From positions 6,670,789 to 6,734,788 of the forward strand of contig CM067067.1 in the NCBI GenBank assembly GCA_033980235.1: a DNA stretch of 64,000 nucleotides. The letters run 5' to 3'. How positions within the stretch are numbered: position 1 is the stretch's first letter; each line of letters starts with the position of its first letter. The DNA comes from Diadema setosum. Taxonomy: Eukaryota; Echinodermata; Echinoidea; Diadematoida; Diadematidae. The notes beneath the pieces were generated by a model. It ran no database searches. It was given only the letters and a program-made list of their open reading frames with translations, and had not been told where the DNA came from. This document shows, in pieces, positions 26,301-39,429 of this stretch. The translations under genes were made by a program, and so were the position numbers.

Positions 26301-29300
26301 AGGAAATTCTGTTGTTACATGTGACCACTTGTACGTTTTCTTTGAAATTGTTACAAACATGTTCTGTAAATGTATTGTATATATATATATTTTTTCTGTT
26401 TATTCAATGGAAATGGAAATAAAATTGAATTGAATTGAATTGAATAAAAACTCTCTTAAACACGACAGATTTTTTTTTTCTTTTTTCATCCAGATTAGGA
26501 GTGATCTTCATAATTATTATTCCATTGAATTTAAATGTGAATTATGAATATCTACTGTGATTGAGGATCCCTGAACTGCAACAGAGAAATAAAAACACTT
26601 CTCTTTTTAAAGGGAACGTCAAGGACGCTGGTAATATAGAGAGCAGCCCCCCTCCCCCCTTATTGCTAAACTATTAATATATTAGGTAGTAATAGGATCC
26701 TATTACTTATCTTTTTATTGCATTCCTTGCAGATGAAGATGAAAATAATAATCCAATAATCAAATCTTGAAAACTTTTTGAAAGGGCATTACCCATAATT
26801 CAAACTAGCTCTTTTGGCTGTCATTAAAGCAAGTGCAAATATATTGAATTCCGCAAATATGACCAGTCGGTGAGGACATTTCTTCTTAGCGCCTGTAATG
26901 TAAAAATGATCAATGGAATGACTGTGACATGAAGTATGATATTTCATAGCTTTGGACAGACCCTCACTAAAAAGCTTGTGTAGCCATTCCAGGCCATAAT
27001 TGAAATGATGCAGAAAAAAAAAATACCGTAAGTAATCATTAAAAATGAAATTGAAGGGTTACTATGAAAGTCTTCAAATTTAATTGTGAAATAAGGATCT
27101 GAGTAAGAATCCTTAAACCTAATTACTCTCAGAAAGGGGTTCTTATTATAATTCATGAGTGTATACCTAGTGATTGAAATCTTAACACGAAAGCAGATAT
27201 ATTGATGTTACTCGTGAGAAAGCCCACCTCTCCCTCTCTCATAGCCCTCAACAACTGCAATTCTATTAGCAGGGCTGGCATTCCTCCTATATTGACTATA
27301 GGCAAGCCATTTTCTAAATTACCTATTGTTAATATAATGGTTTGACCCCAAATGACCTTTAGGGGGACGTGGTAAGGAAAAGTTGATATCAGACCATAAA
27401 AATAACTTCAGAATCGAATTCCTTGACCTACAAAACCTCTAGAGCTGACTTTTCAAATTATTGTAACACTTTAAAGCTTGTAATTGTTATACTGGCCTTT
27501 AAACGTAGGTGGCAGCCATATTGGAATTTGCAAATATGCCGCCCAGGGCGGTGTTTCATAAAGCTGTTCGTAAAGTTACGAACGACTTACGAGCGACTGG
27601 TGATCAGTTCTGATGTGCTAAACTTATCAGAATATCCATAATTCAGCACAAGAACTGATCACCAGTCGCTCGTAAGTCGTTCGTAACTTACGAACAGCTT
27701 TATGAAACACCCCCCCCCCCCTGGAGGGCGCCTTTCACGAGAAATACGCCTCCCTTTTTTCAGCCGTCGACAACTGCAATTCTATTACTAAGGCTGGCAT
27801 TCCTGGAATATTGACCACGGGCAAGCCATTTTTTTCAATAAACTGTTATGATACAATGGCTTGACCCTATATGACCTTAAGGTGACCTTATAAGGAAAAA
27901 TTGACTTCATACCATGAAAACAACTTCAGATTCGAATTCCTTGACCAGAAAACCTCTTAACCTGACTTTTCAAATGATTGTAACCCTTCTATGTTTTTAA
28001 ATGCAAGTGACCTTTAAACCAATATGGCGGCCATATTGGATTTTGCCAAATGGCCGCCCCAGAGGGCGCCCTTCTTGGCGCCCATCAAAAATCGAAATAG
28101 TATGGTTTGGGCTAAATGTGTGCCAAATTTTGGTGCTTTTGGAAAAATTTGAACCAAAAATCCCTCGCGCCCCCCACTAATCGTGGGACGCACAAGAACA
28201 TGCATCATGTTATTTCACAATGTTCTCACCATGGCAGGGGAATCCCCCGCCCCCCCGCTCGCTCCGCTCGTTCGAGCTCGGTCGCGTTCATGATATTCGG
28301 TGTAATAATTAATACAAGATGTCCATTTAAATGATACCATTTTATTGCCAAATTGTTTAATAATAATCAACATCAAAATATATTACTACCTTAAACAAGT
28401 GGGACTGTTTCAATTCGACAAAACGTGCAAAAACATGCATGAAATTGCACCATGTACAACATCAAAATGAAAGGTTCGCGCCATGGTAGGGGGAATCCCC
28501 CCTCCCCGCACCATCCCTCCCCCCCCCCCCCCCCCCTCGCTTGCTCCGCTCGCCTCGGGGTTCGGTCGCTTCGCTCCCTCGCATCTACACCCCCCCCCCT
28601 CCACCCTCCCGCCAGGATCAAATCCTGGCTTCACCGGTTATAGGCCCAACTATTTAGTAGGCCTACACAGTGATGTCGCACATTATGCGGAGCAAGAGCT
28701 GAGATACCACGGTTAAGTCATTCAATGATCTATGAATATTTCTTTATCTTATTTGTTTTTTGATAGGAAAAATCCAAAATTTCACCAAAAGTTTGCACCA
28801 GATTGCCGAATTTCAAGTCTGAAAATGCAAAATTTTCCTCGTGTCGGAGGGGGGTATCCCACCTCCCACACACTCCCCCCGCTCCGTTGCTCGGCTCCCT
28901 TGGACAGACATTCCAACTCCAAGTTGCTCCCTCACCAAGCATCATTAAAATGGAACGATGCCCCTGGAGATGATGGCTTTATTGACTTAATCAAGAAAAT
29001 TGAAAAATACAATAGCTACGTGAAAATATCTACTGCATTATTACATACAAAGAAATGGAGATCCATCTTACCATTCTATTGATTTTATTTGGGCATTATT
29101 CAGGGCGAAGCTACGTTTTTGAAAAGGGGGGGGGGGGTGTCAAAATCGCCTGTCAGTCAAGAAGAAATAAAATCAAAAGACAAATAAAAACAGCAACAAA
29201 ATAGTCTTACTATCTTTAAGGTCTAATTTTCCGCCGAAAGTCGGCTGACAAGCAATAAAAAAGCAAACATACTGCATGAACAAAAAGTCGTCACACTTTT

Positions 29301-31876
29301 GCTGCCACTTAATTCCCTCCAACTTTATATTTTATGCAAAAGAGTGGGGGATGCAAACATTTGTTCCCTTTAAAGTGTGCGTGTGTGTGTGTGTGGGGGG
29401 GGGGGCATGCAGCCCCCACCAAGCTCCTCTCTCTCTCTCTCTCTCTCTCTCCCCCCCCCCCCCCCCCACCCCCCCCCACAAGGCTGCGCCGGTCCGGTTA
29501 TGGCCTTGTCAATTGTATTCGTGGTGATGATGACTATCGCCGACCATCCTCCCCACTCCTCAGTACGGATTTACGTCGTTGGTATAAATCCATGTGTTTC
29601 AGAAAAAAAACTATGCAGTTTATGCTTACCCCACAAGACAAGAGACTAATTTCACCTTCCACGTACTCGCACACTCCTTTACAGTCAAAAATACTGTATT
29701 GTTTTTTACCGGACCCAAATTCTGGAATGCTCTTCCGCAAATGTTTCTAATATGTTTACATTTAAACAAAAATTAAGATCAATGTTACTTAATGAATATA
29801 ACTTGCCTGATTAGAATTTTTTAATATGCTATCTGCAGTATCCTCATTCAATGTATGACGCATCAACCTGCAGTGTGTGATCGATTTACCTCTGGTTTAT
29901 TATCCATTATATAATCCTACATCAGTATTTACATTTTGAAGTCGTTATGGACTTGATTCTTGATATGTGCTCGTATACTTGTGTATCTATATGCTATTTT
30001 TTCACTGAGTTCTTATTCTGTGGTTTCTTGTTTTCCTTTTTCTTTTTCCTTCTCTTTTATTTCTTCTTCCCTTTGTACCTTGATATAAATATTTTAGCTT
30101 CCATATAGTTTCGTCATTATTACTGTGTGTCCTATCCATTGATTGCATAGCAAATTTACATTGGTAATTTTTTCCTGGAACCTGCGCTTACAAACTTTGC
30201 TTTTGCGGTTCCATCATATTTCACATGTTATAGACAATAATTGTCTTATGTACATGCTGACACAGTATCTATTCATGACCCGATTTATATCATATTTTGT
30301 ATCTCGCTTGTTTGTATTCTTTTTGTGATGTATCTTGATGTCAAGTGAAATATGAAAATAAACGTGTTGGAACTGTTCACTGTGTCTCGAGTGTAAGACC
30401 AGTGCCGTTTCAGTTATTCAATTCAAGTATTCAATTCAATACGAATACCGCGAACCAATGCGGGCTGTTGAGATAAGATACAATATCTTTCACAATCAGG
30501 ATCGGGGATTGGACCCGAATGGGAATATTATAGTTCAGCTGACAATTGATTTATTGTTTCGTTAACTTCTGCAGAGTGATTATAGGCCTACTATCACAAC
30601 CATCGATGATAGCTAAGGGTTGGCAGGTTTATAGGATGATGACAACGTGACCTGTGCAGTATTGCGAATGACGATTACGTTATCATCAGAGAGAAAGTAT
30701 CACCTAGGTCAGCCACAACTTCAGATTGGCCCTCCATTCATTCAACCTAAAGAAATTACTAGATTATTGAATCGACATGCTCGGCCTTCCCCTCCCCTTC
30801 CCCCCCCCCCCCCCCAAAAAAAAAAAAAAAAAAAAAACGCATACAGAAGATCAGGGGCCCGTTTCATAAAACTTGTCATCAGTAATAACTACTACATTTC
30901 TATGACAAATTCGCTCTCAGCCAATCAGATGCAAGGATTTCAGCAGCTTGTCACATCTATGACAACTTGTCACTAATGACACGTTTTATGAACGGCCCCA
31001 GATCATCGCCCCCTCTTCCCCAGAAAAAAAAAAGAAAGATTAAGACAAATGCTTTCGCCTTCCTTTGAAATACATGAAGAAAATATGATGAAATGGGAGA
31101 TAAAAAAAAGAGGATGGAATCTTTTTGAATGCTTACATGATATACGCTCAATATAAAAAAGTTGGCCGAACTGATAGTACTGCTTATATGTTTGAATTCA
31201 TATCTGCATAGTATGTATCTTATTCCTTTTTATTTTAAAATGTCGTTATCTCATGGGGTATTGAAAGTTTGGTAGGTTTGGCTTGATTTATTGTTTTATT
31301 TAACAGTATTTAACAAACCGATATACACACTCCCCTAAAATAATCTCACTTAACGAAAAAAATAAGTTTTAAGCAAAATCAATTCGCAGGGATATTGCTA
31401 CAATTATTGACAACTTCTATGTGGAAAATAATGAAAGTGATCTTTATAGTCATGTAGGAGTGACAATGGTCACTTTTCATAAGTCACAAAGGTTACTTTT
31501 GTGGGGTATATGTGAAACATTCTGCTTCCGGTGAATGTTTTAGAGGTGTTGTTATTTCNNNNNNNNNNNNNNNNNNNNNNNNNNNNNNNNNNNNNNNNNN
31601 NNNNNNNNNNNNNNNNNNNNNNNNNNNNNNNNNNNNNNNNNNNNNNNNNNNNNNNNNNNNNNNNNNNNNNNNNNNNNNNNNNNNNNNNNNNNNNNNNNNN
31701 NNNNNNNNNNNNNNNNNNNNNNNNNNNNNNNNNNNNNNNNNNNNNNNNNNNNNNNNNNTCATTCTCATTTGTGTACTGACGTTAGTCAACACGTGCAGAC
31801 ATAACATTGCCATTTTATTTTTGCTCCTTTTTATTTTCGTTAAAAAAAAATATCCCAAATTTTATTACGGGGAACT

Positions 31877-31916
<40 letters not shown>

Positions 31917-32194
31917 TGTCTGTCTGTCTGTGTAATGGTAATATGATAATACTGATATTATCTCATAAAAATATCTAATTATTTATGATAGAACTTCATT
32001 TCATGAAATTATAAACAAATAGATGTTATACCTTACGAATAATGCTAATAAAATGCATATACACAATTATACAATGTACCATTTGGAAATGATCATCTAA
32101 AGATGCAGGCTACCACCTCGCGGAATACAAAATATATACGATCTGGCAGTAAAATAAGGGCAAATGTCTATATATAAATATAAATAAGTAAAAA

Positions 32195-32264
<70 letters not shown>

Positions 32265-32517
32265 AAACTTTGAGCAAAGAAAATGGGCTTTCATCGGGAT
32301 TTCGAACCCGAGACCTCCGGATTACTAGACCGGTCCTCTACAGACTGAGCTGTTGAAAGCCTTAGTTCGGTGTTCGTCCCAAACCCTTAATTCTCTTTGC
32401 TCGTGTGGTCAGAAGCTTTTTTTTTTTTTTGGGGGGGGGGGGGCTATTTGTTTCGGGTCAGTTTTCCCTTCCTTGTTTCAATAGATATGTCATAAGGTGC
32501 GAAAATTATATATATAT

Positions 32518-32570
<53 letters not shown>

Positions 32571-33404
32571 GAAGGATTTACAATTGCCAATTTTCGCACC
32601 TTATGACATTCTTTCCCTTTAGAATAGAACACACCAGGATGATCTAAGAAACCAGATTCTTTCATGTCATCTCAAAGCCTGGTAAATTTCCTTTCAGGAA
32701 ATGTATGGTTTGGTGCCTGTTGGGTGACTTTTGACTGATATTTTGCATTTGACAGGGACTTAAAACGTAAAAATAAGGTAAAAACGCTATTTTCACAATA
32801 ATTTTTGTTTTTCAAAACAATTATGTGCCTTTTGTATGGTACGTGGCATCTAATATCTCACCGTGTTCTGGATCTGACATATCATGGGTATTTACCACAA
32901 AACTATAAGAACTTTATGAGCACGTATGAAATTACAGAGAACAATTGAAATATCAAAGCCCTAAATTGACGAACGTCCGTGATCGCGGCTTTTATTTCTA
33001 TAGCTGCTGCAAATTCCACTTTGTTGTCCCAACTGTATACGAAAATTCGGTGTTTCACCTATTGTACATATCCTGCAAAAATTGTACGTCTACTGACTGT
33101 ACATGGGACGTAACATTCTTTTATGCAAGATTATACTCAGTTTTCGTCACGGAAGTGCGTCCGCTATTTATGCCTACTAATAGAGATCGTATCTGAACAT
33201 TAAACGTGAATATTGGCGATATTGTTCTGAGTCGTAATCAACTAAGATCTAGCCACAGGATAATATGTATGTTTTGAGTTTCTGTCCATCCCTTGTCAAA
33301 TGCGAACCGAAATGACATTTTTAGCCTAACCTCCGAGAAAAAACAGAACGTCCGTGATGATTAAACCTATTAAGCCCAAGCTATTTTGACCCCTCGCAGG
33401 CCGA

Positions 33405-33437
<33 letters not shown>

Positions 33438-36400
33438 TTGTGCCCCCCCCCCCCCCTATATAACTTTTTTATTATTTGATGTATCATCGTCATATTTGGC
33501 ACGTGGGTAGAGTAACTCATACTCAACATGACCGTACATTTGAATTTTCACAAGGTCACCCATGGAGGGCGCTATTTCCGAAATATAAAGAAATACATAG
33601 GAAATATGCTAAAAACATGATTTTCTGTATAATTTCTTTATCCCCATTGTATATGTCTTATTATAGACCAATCATTTTCATATTTGCCACAAATGATAAG
33701 CAAGTGGAATTTTGTTATTTTTATGTTTGAAATTTCTCAAGGTCACCACATGGGGGCGCTATTCATATCAACATAGTGATACATTATGAGACTAACTGTT
33801 TGGGATGGGTACATGTATAGTTATGGCATTTTTATATTTGCATAATACTGGAATTTTGAGATTGCAAATTGATAATATGATAAACTAATGATATACTCAG
33901 TAAGAGGCATAACTTGGGTGAAGGAATCAAAATAACTCAAAATATAAGGGCAATCTTCAGAAAATATTATTGTTCAATTATCTCTATTATCTGGATCTGG
34001 ATCTGGATCAATACGCTGCCGGACCGTATGGTATAGTGCAGCGGGAATTATATCTATTGTTTTATGCCTTTGTCACATAAAAACAAAGGAAATAATAAGA
34101 AAAACGTTCTAGGACCATAATTACTTCAAATTTTGCTCCTTCAACAAATTTCAGCCAAGAAACACCCATTTCATACACTGTAATGCTGTTAAATGAAATA
34201 GGAACAGAAAAAAGATGCAAAATCTGACTGACACGGTTGTCAGCTTATAAATGCCATGGCAACCAGCAACATCTAATAAAGCTAAATTATGTATCAAAAT
34301 GTTTGCAATAAGATTTTAGGAAAGTCACCAAATTTGGTTGAAATCGGATTAAGGGCGAAGGAGTGGCAAACGAAAATCTGGTAGGGGGCACAATGTGCCC
34401 CCCTTGGGCTTTATAGGGTTAAAACGTTATTGAGTGGGGCACCATCTTGCTTTGATGGCGAAGGTATGCATTTTACCTTTGGCTCTCTAGCCGAGGAGCT
34501 GCATGTCATGTTTAGAGCGGACTGGGGCTCGTCTGCAGTTTTTGGAACATAACGATTCACCGAAAACCAATTTTCTCTGAAAATTCACCCTCTAATCCCT
34601 CTCTGAGCAATATATATGCTGAAAGAGTGTCAAATTTCTTATAATTTGCATTGACAACACCTTTTCAATTTTTTGAAAGAGTTAGGAAGGCCACGTACTC
34701 TCCGTCGATTAGTTACCCGTCCTGGAACATGACCCTGTGTAGTAGTATACAAAACGAACGTCCGTGACAATAATCAGCGAACGTTCGTGACGAATGCAAT
34801 CCGACCGATAGGGATAACTTGTTTCGATAGTGTCCTTATATTCTTTAAATCTTTTAGCTCCAATAGCGACAAATAAAGTTTTACAAAATAAGCAATGAGC
34901 TTAGAGCAGTAGTTTTAGAATTTTAAAGGCGGTATTTGATCGTGATGAACAGGCAGCTAAGAATTTACTCGCAAATTTATGCTTGTTTTTCCTCTAATTA
35001 CATAAAAACAAGGACAATGGAATTTTGCGTGATCTGTAATTTCTGTGCATTTAAATTTCTTTCTGATGAGGTTTTGGAGACAATTTGCACTGTTATAGGT
35101 TCTGAAAATTTCGCTCACGGACGTTCGGTCGGAGAAAGGAAATTTCTGATAATTACAAATATATCACTGTATACATTAAGTTAATGTTACTTGAAAATAT
35201 TACCAAATCACTGAGTTTCTCATAACCAAAAGTGAATAACGTTCAGCATTCGATTTACCTGTAATAACAAAAGGAAAACGTTTTGCTCACGGATGTTCGT
35301 TGGTAGAATAAGTCCATGGATTACATAGTAGGAGATAGAAGAACAGTGCCACTTTTTAGTGACAGATGCTCCTCGTGTATATCTTTTGAGTAAGGTAGCT
35401 GCCATCCAGTTTGGGTCTCCATCACGGACATTCGCTGTTATTGTCATAATATTTTATGCCTTGATACATTCTCATTTTTCTCTTCACAACGATTTTTCTC
35501 TCATTCCCTAGTAGCCTGAACATGCTGCGACCAAACAGAAAAGTGCTCCGTAGTAACATTCAGAATATATTGACACAAAAAGGATGAAATGAAGGAAGAA
35601 GTCTGTAATGGGCATGATTGTGTCAAGAAGAAACGTACAAGTTTCAAAAGGACGTGGAAGCAGCTGAATGAAAATGAGAAGAAACAGAGAAGGGATCGAG
35701 CTCCAACACACACAGAAAAGAATTGCCCGTGCAGTCCCGTTATACCAAATTCCTCTGGAGGAGCTTTTTTGTTTGTTTGTTTGTTTGTTTATTTTTTGTT
35801 CATCGAAATGTCGTCATAAGCGAACAAAAATAATGCATTATACGATTTATTGTCTGATGAAAACACGCAAATCTTCCGTTTATGATGACATGGTGTTTTT
35901 TTATACTCGTCAATGAAAAGCAATGTTACTTTGCAATTCTGTCCGAGATGTTTTTTTTTTTGTTTTTTTTTTGTTTTTTTTTGTTTTACCTTTAAGAGAC
36001 AGAGAGATCTTCAAGTTGTTTGTGCTTTTGTGCTTACTTTGAAAACACATTTTAAAAAAGTGATGATTTCATAACAGGATTACTCTTCAAAGGAAAAGGG
36101 TTAATCAACATCTAAAAGGGGCGAGGAGTGACAGCGTTTTTAAAATGTTGTATTCACCCTTTTATCCAGCTGAATCCAACAGTTAGATGTGCTAGATACA
36201 GCAAGAAAAGGGGTGAATACAACAAACGCTGTCACTCCTCGCCCCTTTTAAAACGCTGATTTACCCTTTTCTTTTTAAGAGTGTAAGGTCGCACTTTGAT
36301 GCGTTCGCTCTTTTCAAAGACTCGTTACTCCGAGTGTCCGAGTGAATCTCAACGTCACTCCAAAATGAGTGAAAATGTTCATTTTCACTCAAAATTCACT

Positions 36401-39324
36401 CCATTTTCACTCTAAATTCACTCTTTTTTGTATTCACTCCTTTAAGAGTGAATATTTTTACTCGATTTTTTTTTAGAGAGTAGTTATTTCAGGATTTTTC
36501 TTATTTAAAATGTTCTTATTCCGAAAGTTTGTTAATCCGAAAATGAATTATTAAGATTCACTATCCTTTAGGCCCGCATTCTTCTAAAAGTGGAATGGGC
36601 CTTATTTTAGCTTAGGTGAAAGAGATTATTATGAGGTTTTGAAATCTGGGGGATTTGGTTGTTAGTTTGATTCTCCACATTTGGATAAACGAACCAGATT
36701 TTTCATGTTCCAATTAACAATCCTTTCGATTAACCTTCGGAGATTCCTATGATTTACCGAATAATATAGCTTCATAACTATACGAACCTTAACCAATTTT
36801 CGGATTGACAAACCGTATGAATAGCGATCCTCCGAAATGACGCGCTTATACAAAATGTTTGTTCAATATAACGAACAATATTGTATAATATCGAAGTCGC
36901 AAACATCCATCCAAGTTATATGGACTTACTGTGTCTTGTTATGACGATGACGAAACTTCGGAGTATCGGACCGTATATCATTTCTGAATAAATATATATC
37001 GTATTCGATAACGGAGCACATTTCTTTTGTTTTTCTATGTCAATTCTTAATTGTCATATTTTGCTGTGACCATGTTCGTTATAAGCAAATTTTGCATTGT
37101 AGACCATAGATAACAAATTTAGGAGCTAAATCTTTACTTCATGATTACAAAATTTTGATAAATTTATTCGTTCTTAAGGATGCACTACATCACTGAGATT
37201 ACACGTACGTTTGTACGTTCATTTACGAGAGATGGAAAAAGTGTTTTCTTTCATTCTTCAGCAAGGAAAGATTAACAAACTTTTATAATTGAGAATCGGT
37301 AGAAATTATTTAGGACTTTGCAAAGGAGTTTGTTCTCGACATGAAATCGCTGTTTGTTGTGAGTATAGAATGCTTTTCCAACTCAAAAAAACTGCATTGT
37401 TCAATATCTTGTTTGCTCCGAACGTCCGTGAGCTATATGCGAACCTCCGTGATGAAAACTATGTTATATTTGTTGGGTTATAGAGACTGCCCAGATCAGA
37501 TACATCTTTAAAAAGTATCTTATCATTTTTGTGTAAGATTTAAAGTATGGGATAGTGAAATAAGAGGTCAAAATATTGAGTTTCTGTAAAATGCGCGTAA
37601 ATTGGAGAAAGTATTGTGTGAATAGCGGAAGAGTAATATTTCAACAGAAATGACGTATTTGGTTAAATAATCAGTTGTCTACCATTACGTACAGGTTAAG
37701 AGTACAAGCTTAATATTCTGCCAACACATACACATGTACCATAAGATATTTGGTTACGATTTTGAACTGAATCAAATTGTTCCAAGCTATGTTAAATGGT
37801 ATTCGAAATGTATGTGCAGTGCTATTCCTCACGGACGTTCGCTGCTCTGGACATGGTAAACTTCCGCGGTGAATAAAAAACTTGTTCCTCTGGGAAATTC
37901 CTAGTATAATTGGGTTCATATTAATGTTTGAATTATACTCTATCAGGTAAGATTTGGAGGATTTCCTACTTTTTAAATTTTGCGTTGTTTTGGCACAATT
38001 GTACATCGTTCAAAATTCTGACTTATATATATTATGTATATATACATACATTTTGACCGGTCGTAGGATATTTAGTAGTAGAGTGAAGCGTATCAATAAT
38101 GGGAATTATTCGCTTCTCAAAAACAAGCGATGATTATTTTGATAGCCCAAGAAGGTAAAGATGTGTTGCAGAAAAAAAAAAAAAAAACGTTTATCGGCCC
38201 ATTTCTTTGATGAAATTAATGTGGATTTTAAAATTCTTTCTGATACCCCGTCCAACCAGAGGCGGAATGAGCCGGAATGTCGTTGGAATGAAAATTCTTC
38301 CTGCATTCCTGCATATTCGAAGTGCATTCTAAAAATTTTGACGACATAATTTATTCTGAGTGTGTTCGGGCCCATTCGAATGTTTTACCCATGCCTAAAA
38401 CATTCGAGGAGCATTTGAAATGGAAAGTATTGATCTGCATTTGAAGAGTATTCTAATTGGACTCTGATTGCACTCTGATTGCAGCTTAATAGGAAATATC
38501 ATTTCCTCTCCTCTCCTCTTTCTACAGATGTTCAGTTTGTTTTATCATATTTCCAGATGTTTGTACATGTGCGTTCACTTCATTTTTATATTTGACTGCA
38601 TTACGTGTCCCGTTGCTGATCAGCCACAATTTGTAATATCTATTTTTAAACAAATTGTTTTCTTATTGTTGGTGTTGTTACCGTTGTTGATGTTGTTCGT
38701 GTTTCATGGATTTTTACGAAAACAGAGCCCTGAGGAAGACCGGCAGTTAGTCTATTTTAAATCTGTGTGACTGAATGATATTATTTTATTTAAATACTTG
38801 ATGTGTGCGATTACTTTATACTGTTTTGAAATGTAATATTTTATACTGTTTATATATTTCATGCTGATCAGGCTACTCTGGATAAAGAATTGCAATGAAT
38901 AAATAAATAAATAAATAAAATTGCATCATAAATATTCCTACGGCATTCTAAATATTCCCATGGCAGTCTAACAGCATTTGAAACAATCTTAACTTGAAAC
39001 TGCAATTCAATCTGGTGTTAAATAGATTTGCGCTTCTGCAAGAGTGAAATTTGATACAGGAATGTGATAGAATACTGTGAGACCAATTTTTTTTAATTTT
39101 TTTTATGTCGAGGTGTTATTTTCCGATATTTGTAATCAATTTAGGTAGTTTTCACGTAGGAAAACTTTTTGTTTTGGAGTTTGCATTACTGTAGTGTTTC
39201 GATGTGTCAATTTCCGATATTCGCAGTTCGTAGCTGTAACATCTATCCAATTACACTTACTGTCGTACATATTGATTGTAAGCGCTTTGGGCCTTGTGGG
39301 AAAAGCGCACTATAAATAATAGTG

Positions 39325-39361
<37 letters not shown>

Positions 39362-39366
39362 TAATC

Positions 39367-39429
<63 letters not shown>

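Larger units (their letters stand above)
32971..37840. repeat. Scattered 12-mer GAACGTCCGTGA, ten copies in both orientations
   Basis: Plus-orientation copies: 32971-32982, 33346-33357, 34756-34767, 34779-34790, 37420-37431 and 37441-37452. Minus-orientation copies: 35115-35126, 35287-35298, 35422-35433 and 37829-37840. Six are exact; the ones at 34779, 35287, 35422 and 37441 have one change. The sequence between them is not repeated. The pattern resembles subterminal transposase-binding motifs of large DNA transposons, but the host element is not identified. Confidence 0.8.

Noticed and set aside
28391..28716. Overlapping open frames on both strands rich in Gly, Pro and Arg
   Set aside because: They are products of G/C tracts and CTCGCTCCGCTCG-type repeats.
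31493..31946. Open frames of 82-144 codons near 31.5-31.9 kb
   Set aside because: They run through the 200-N gap and have no real sequence in the middle.
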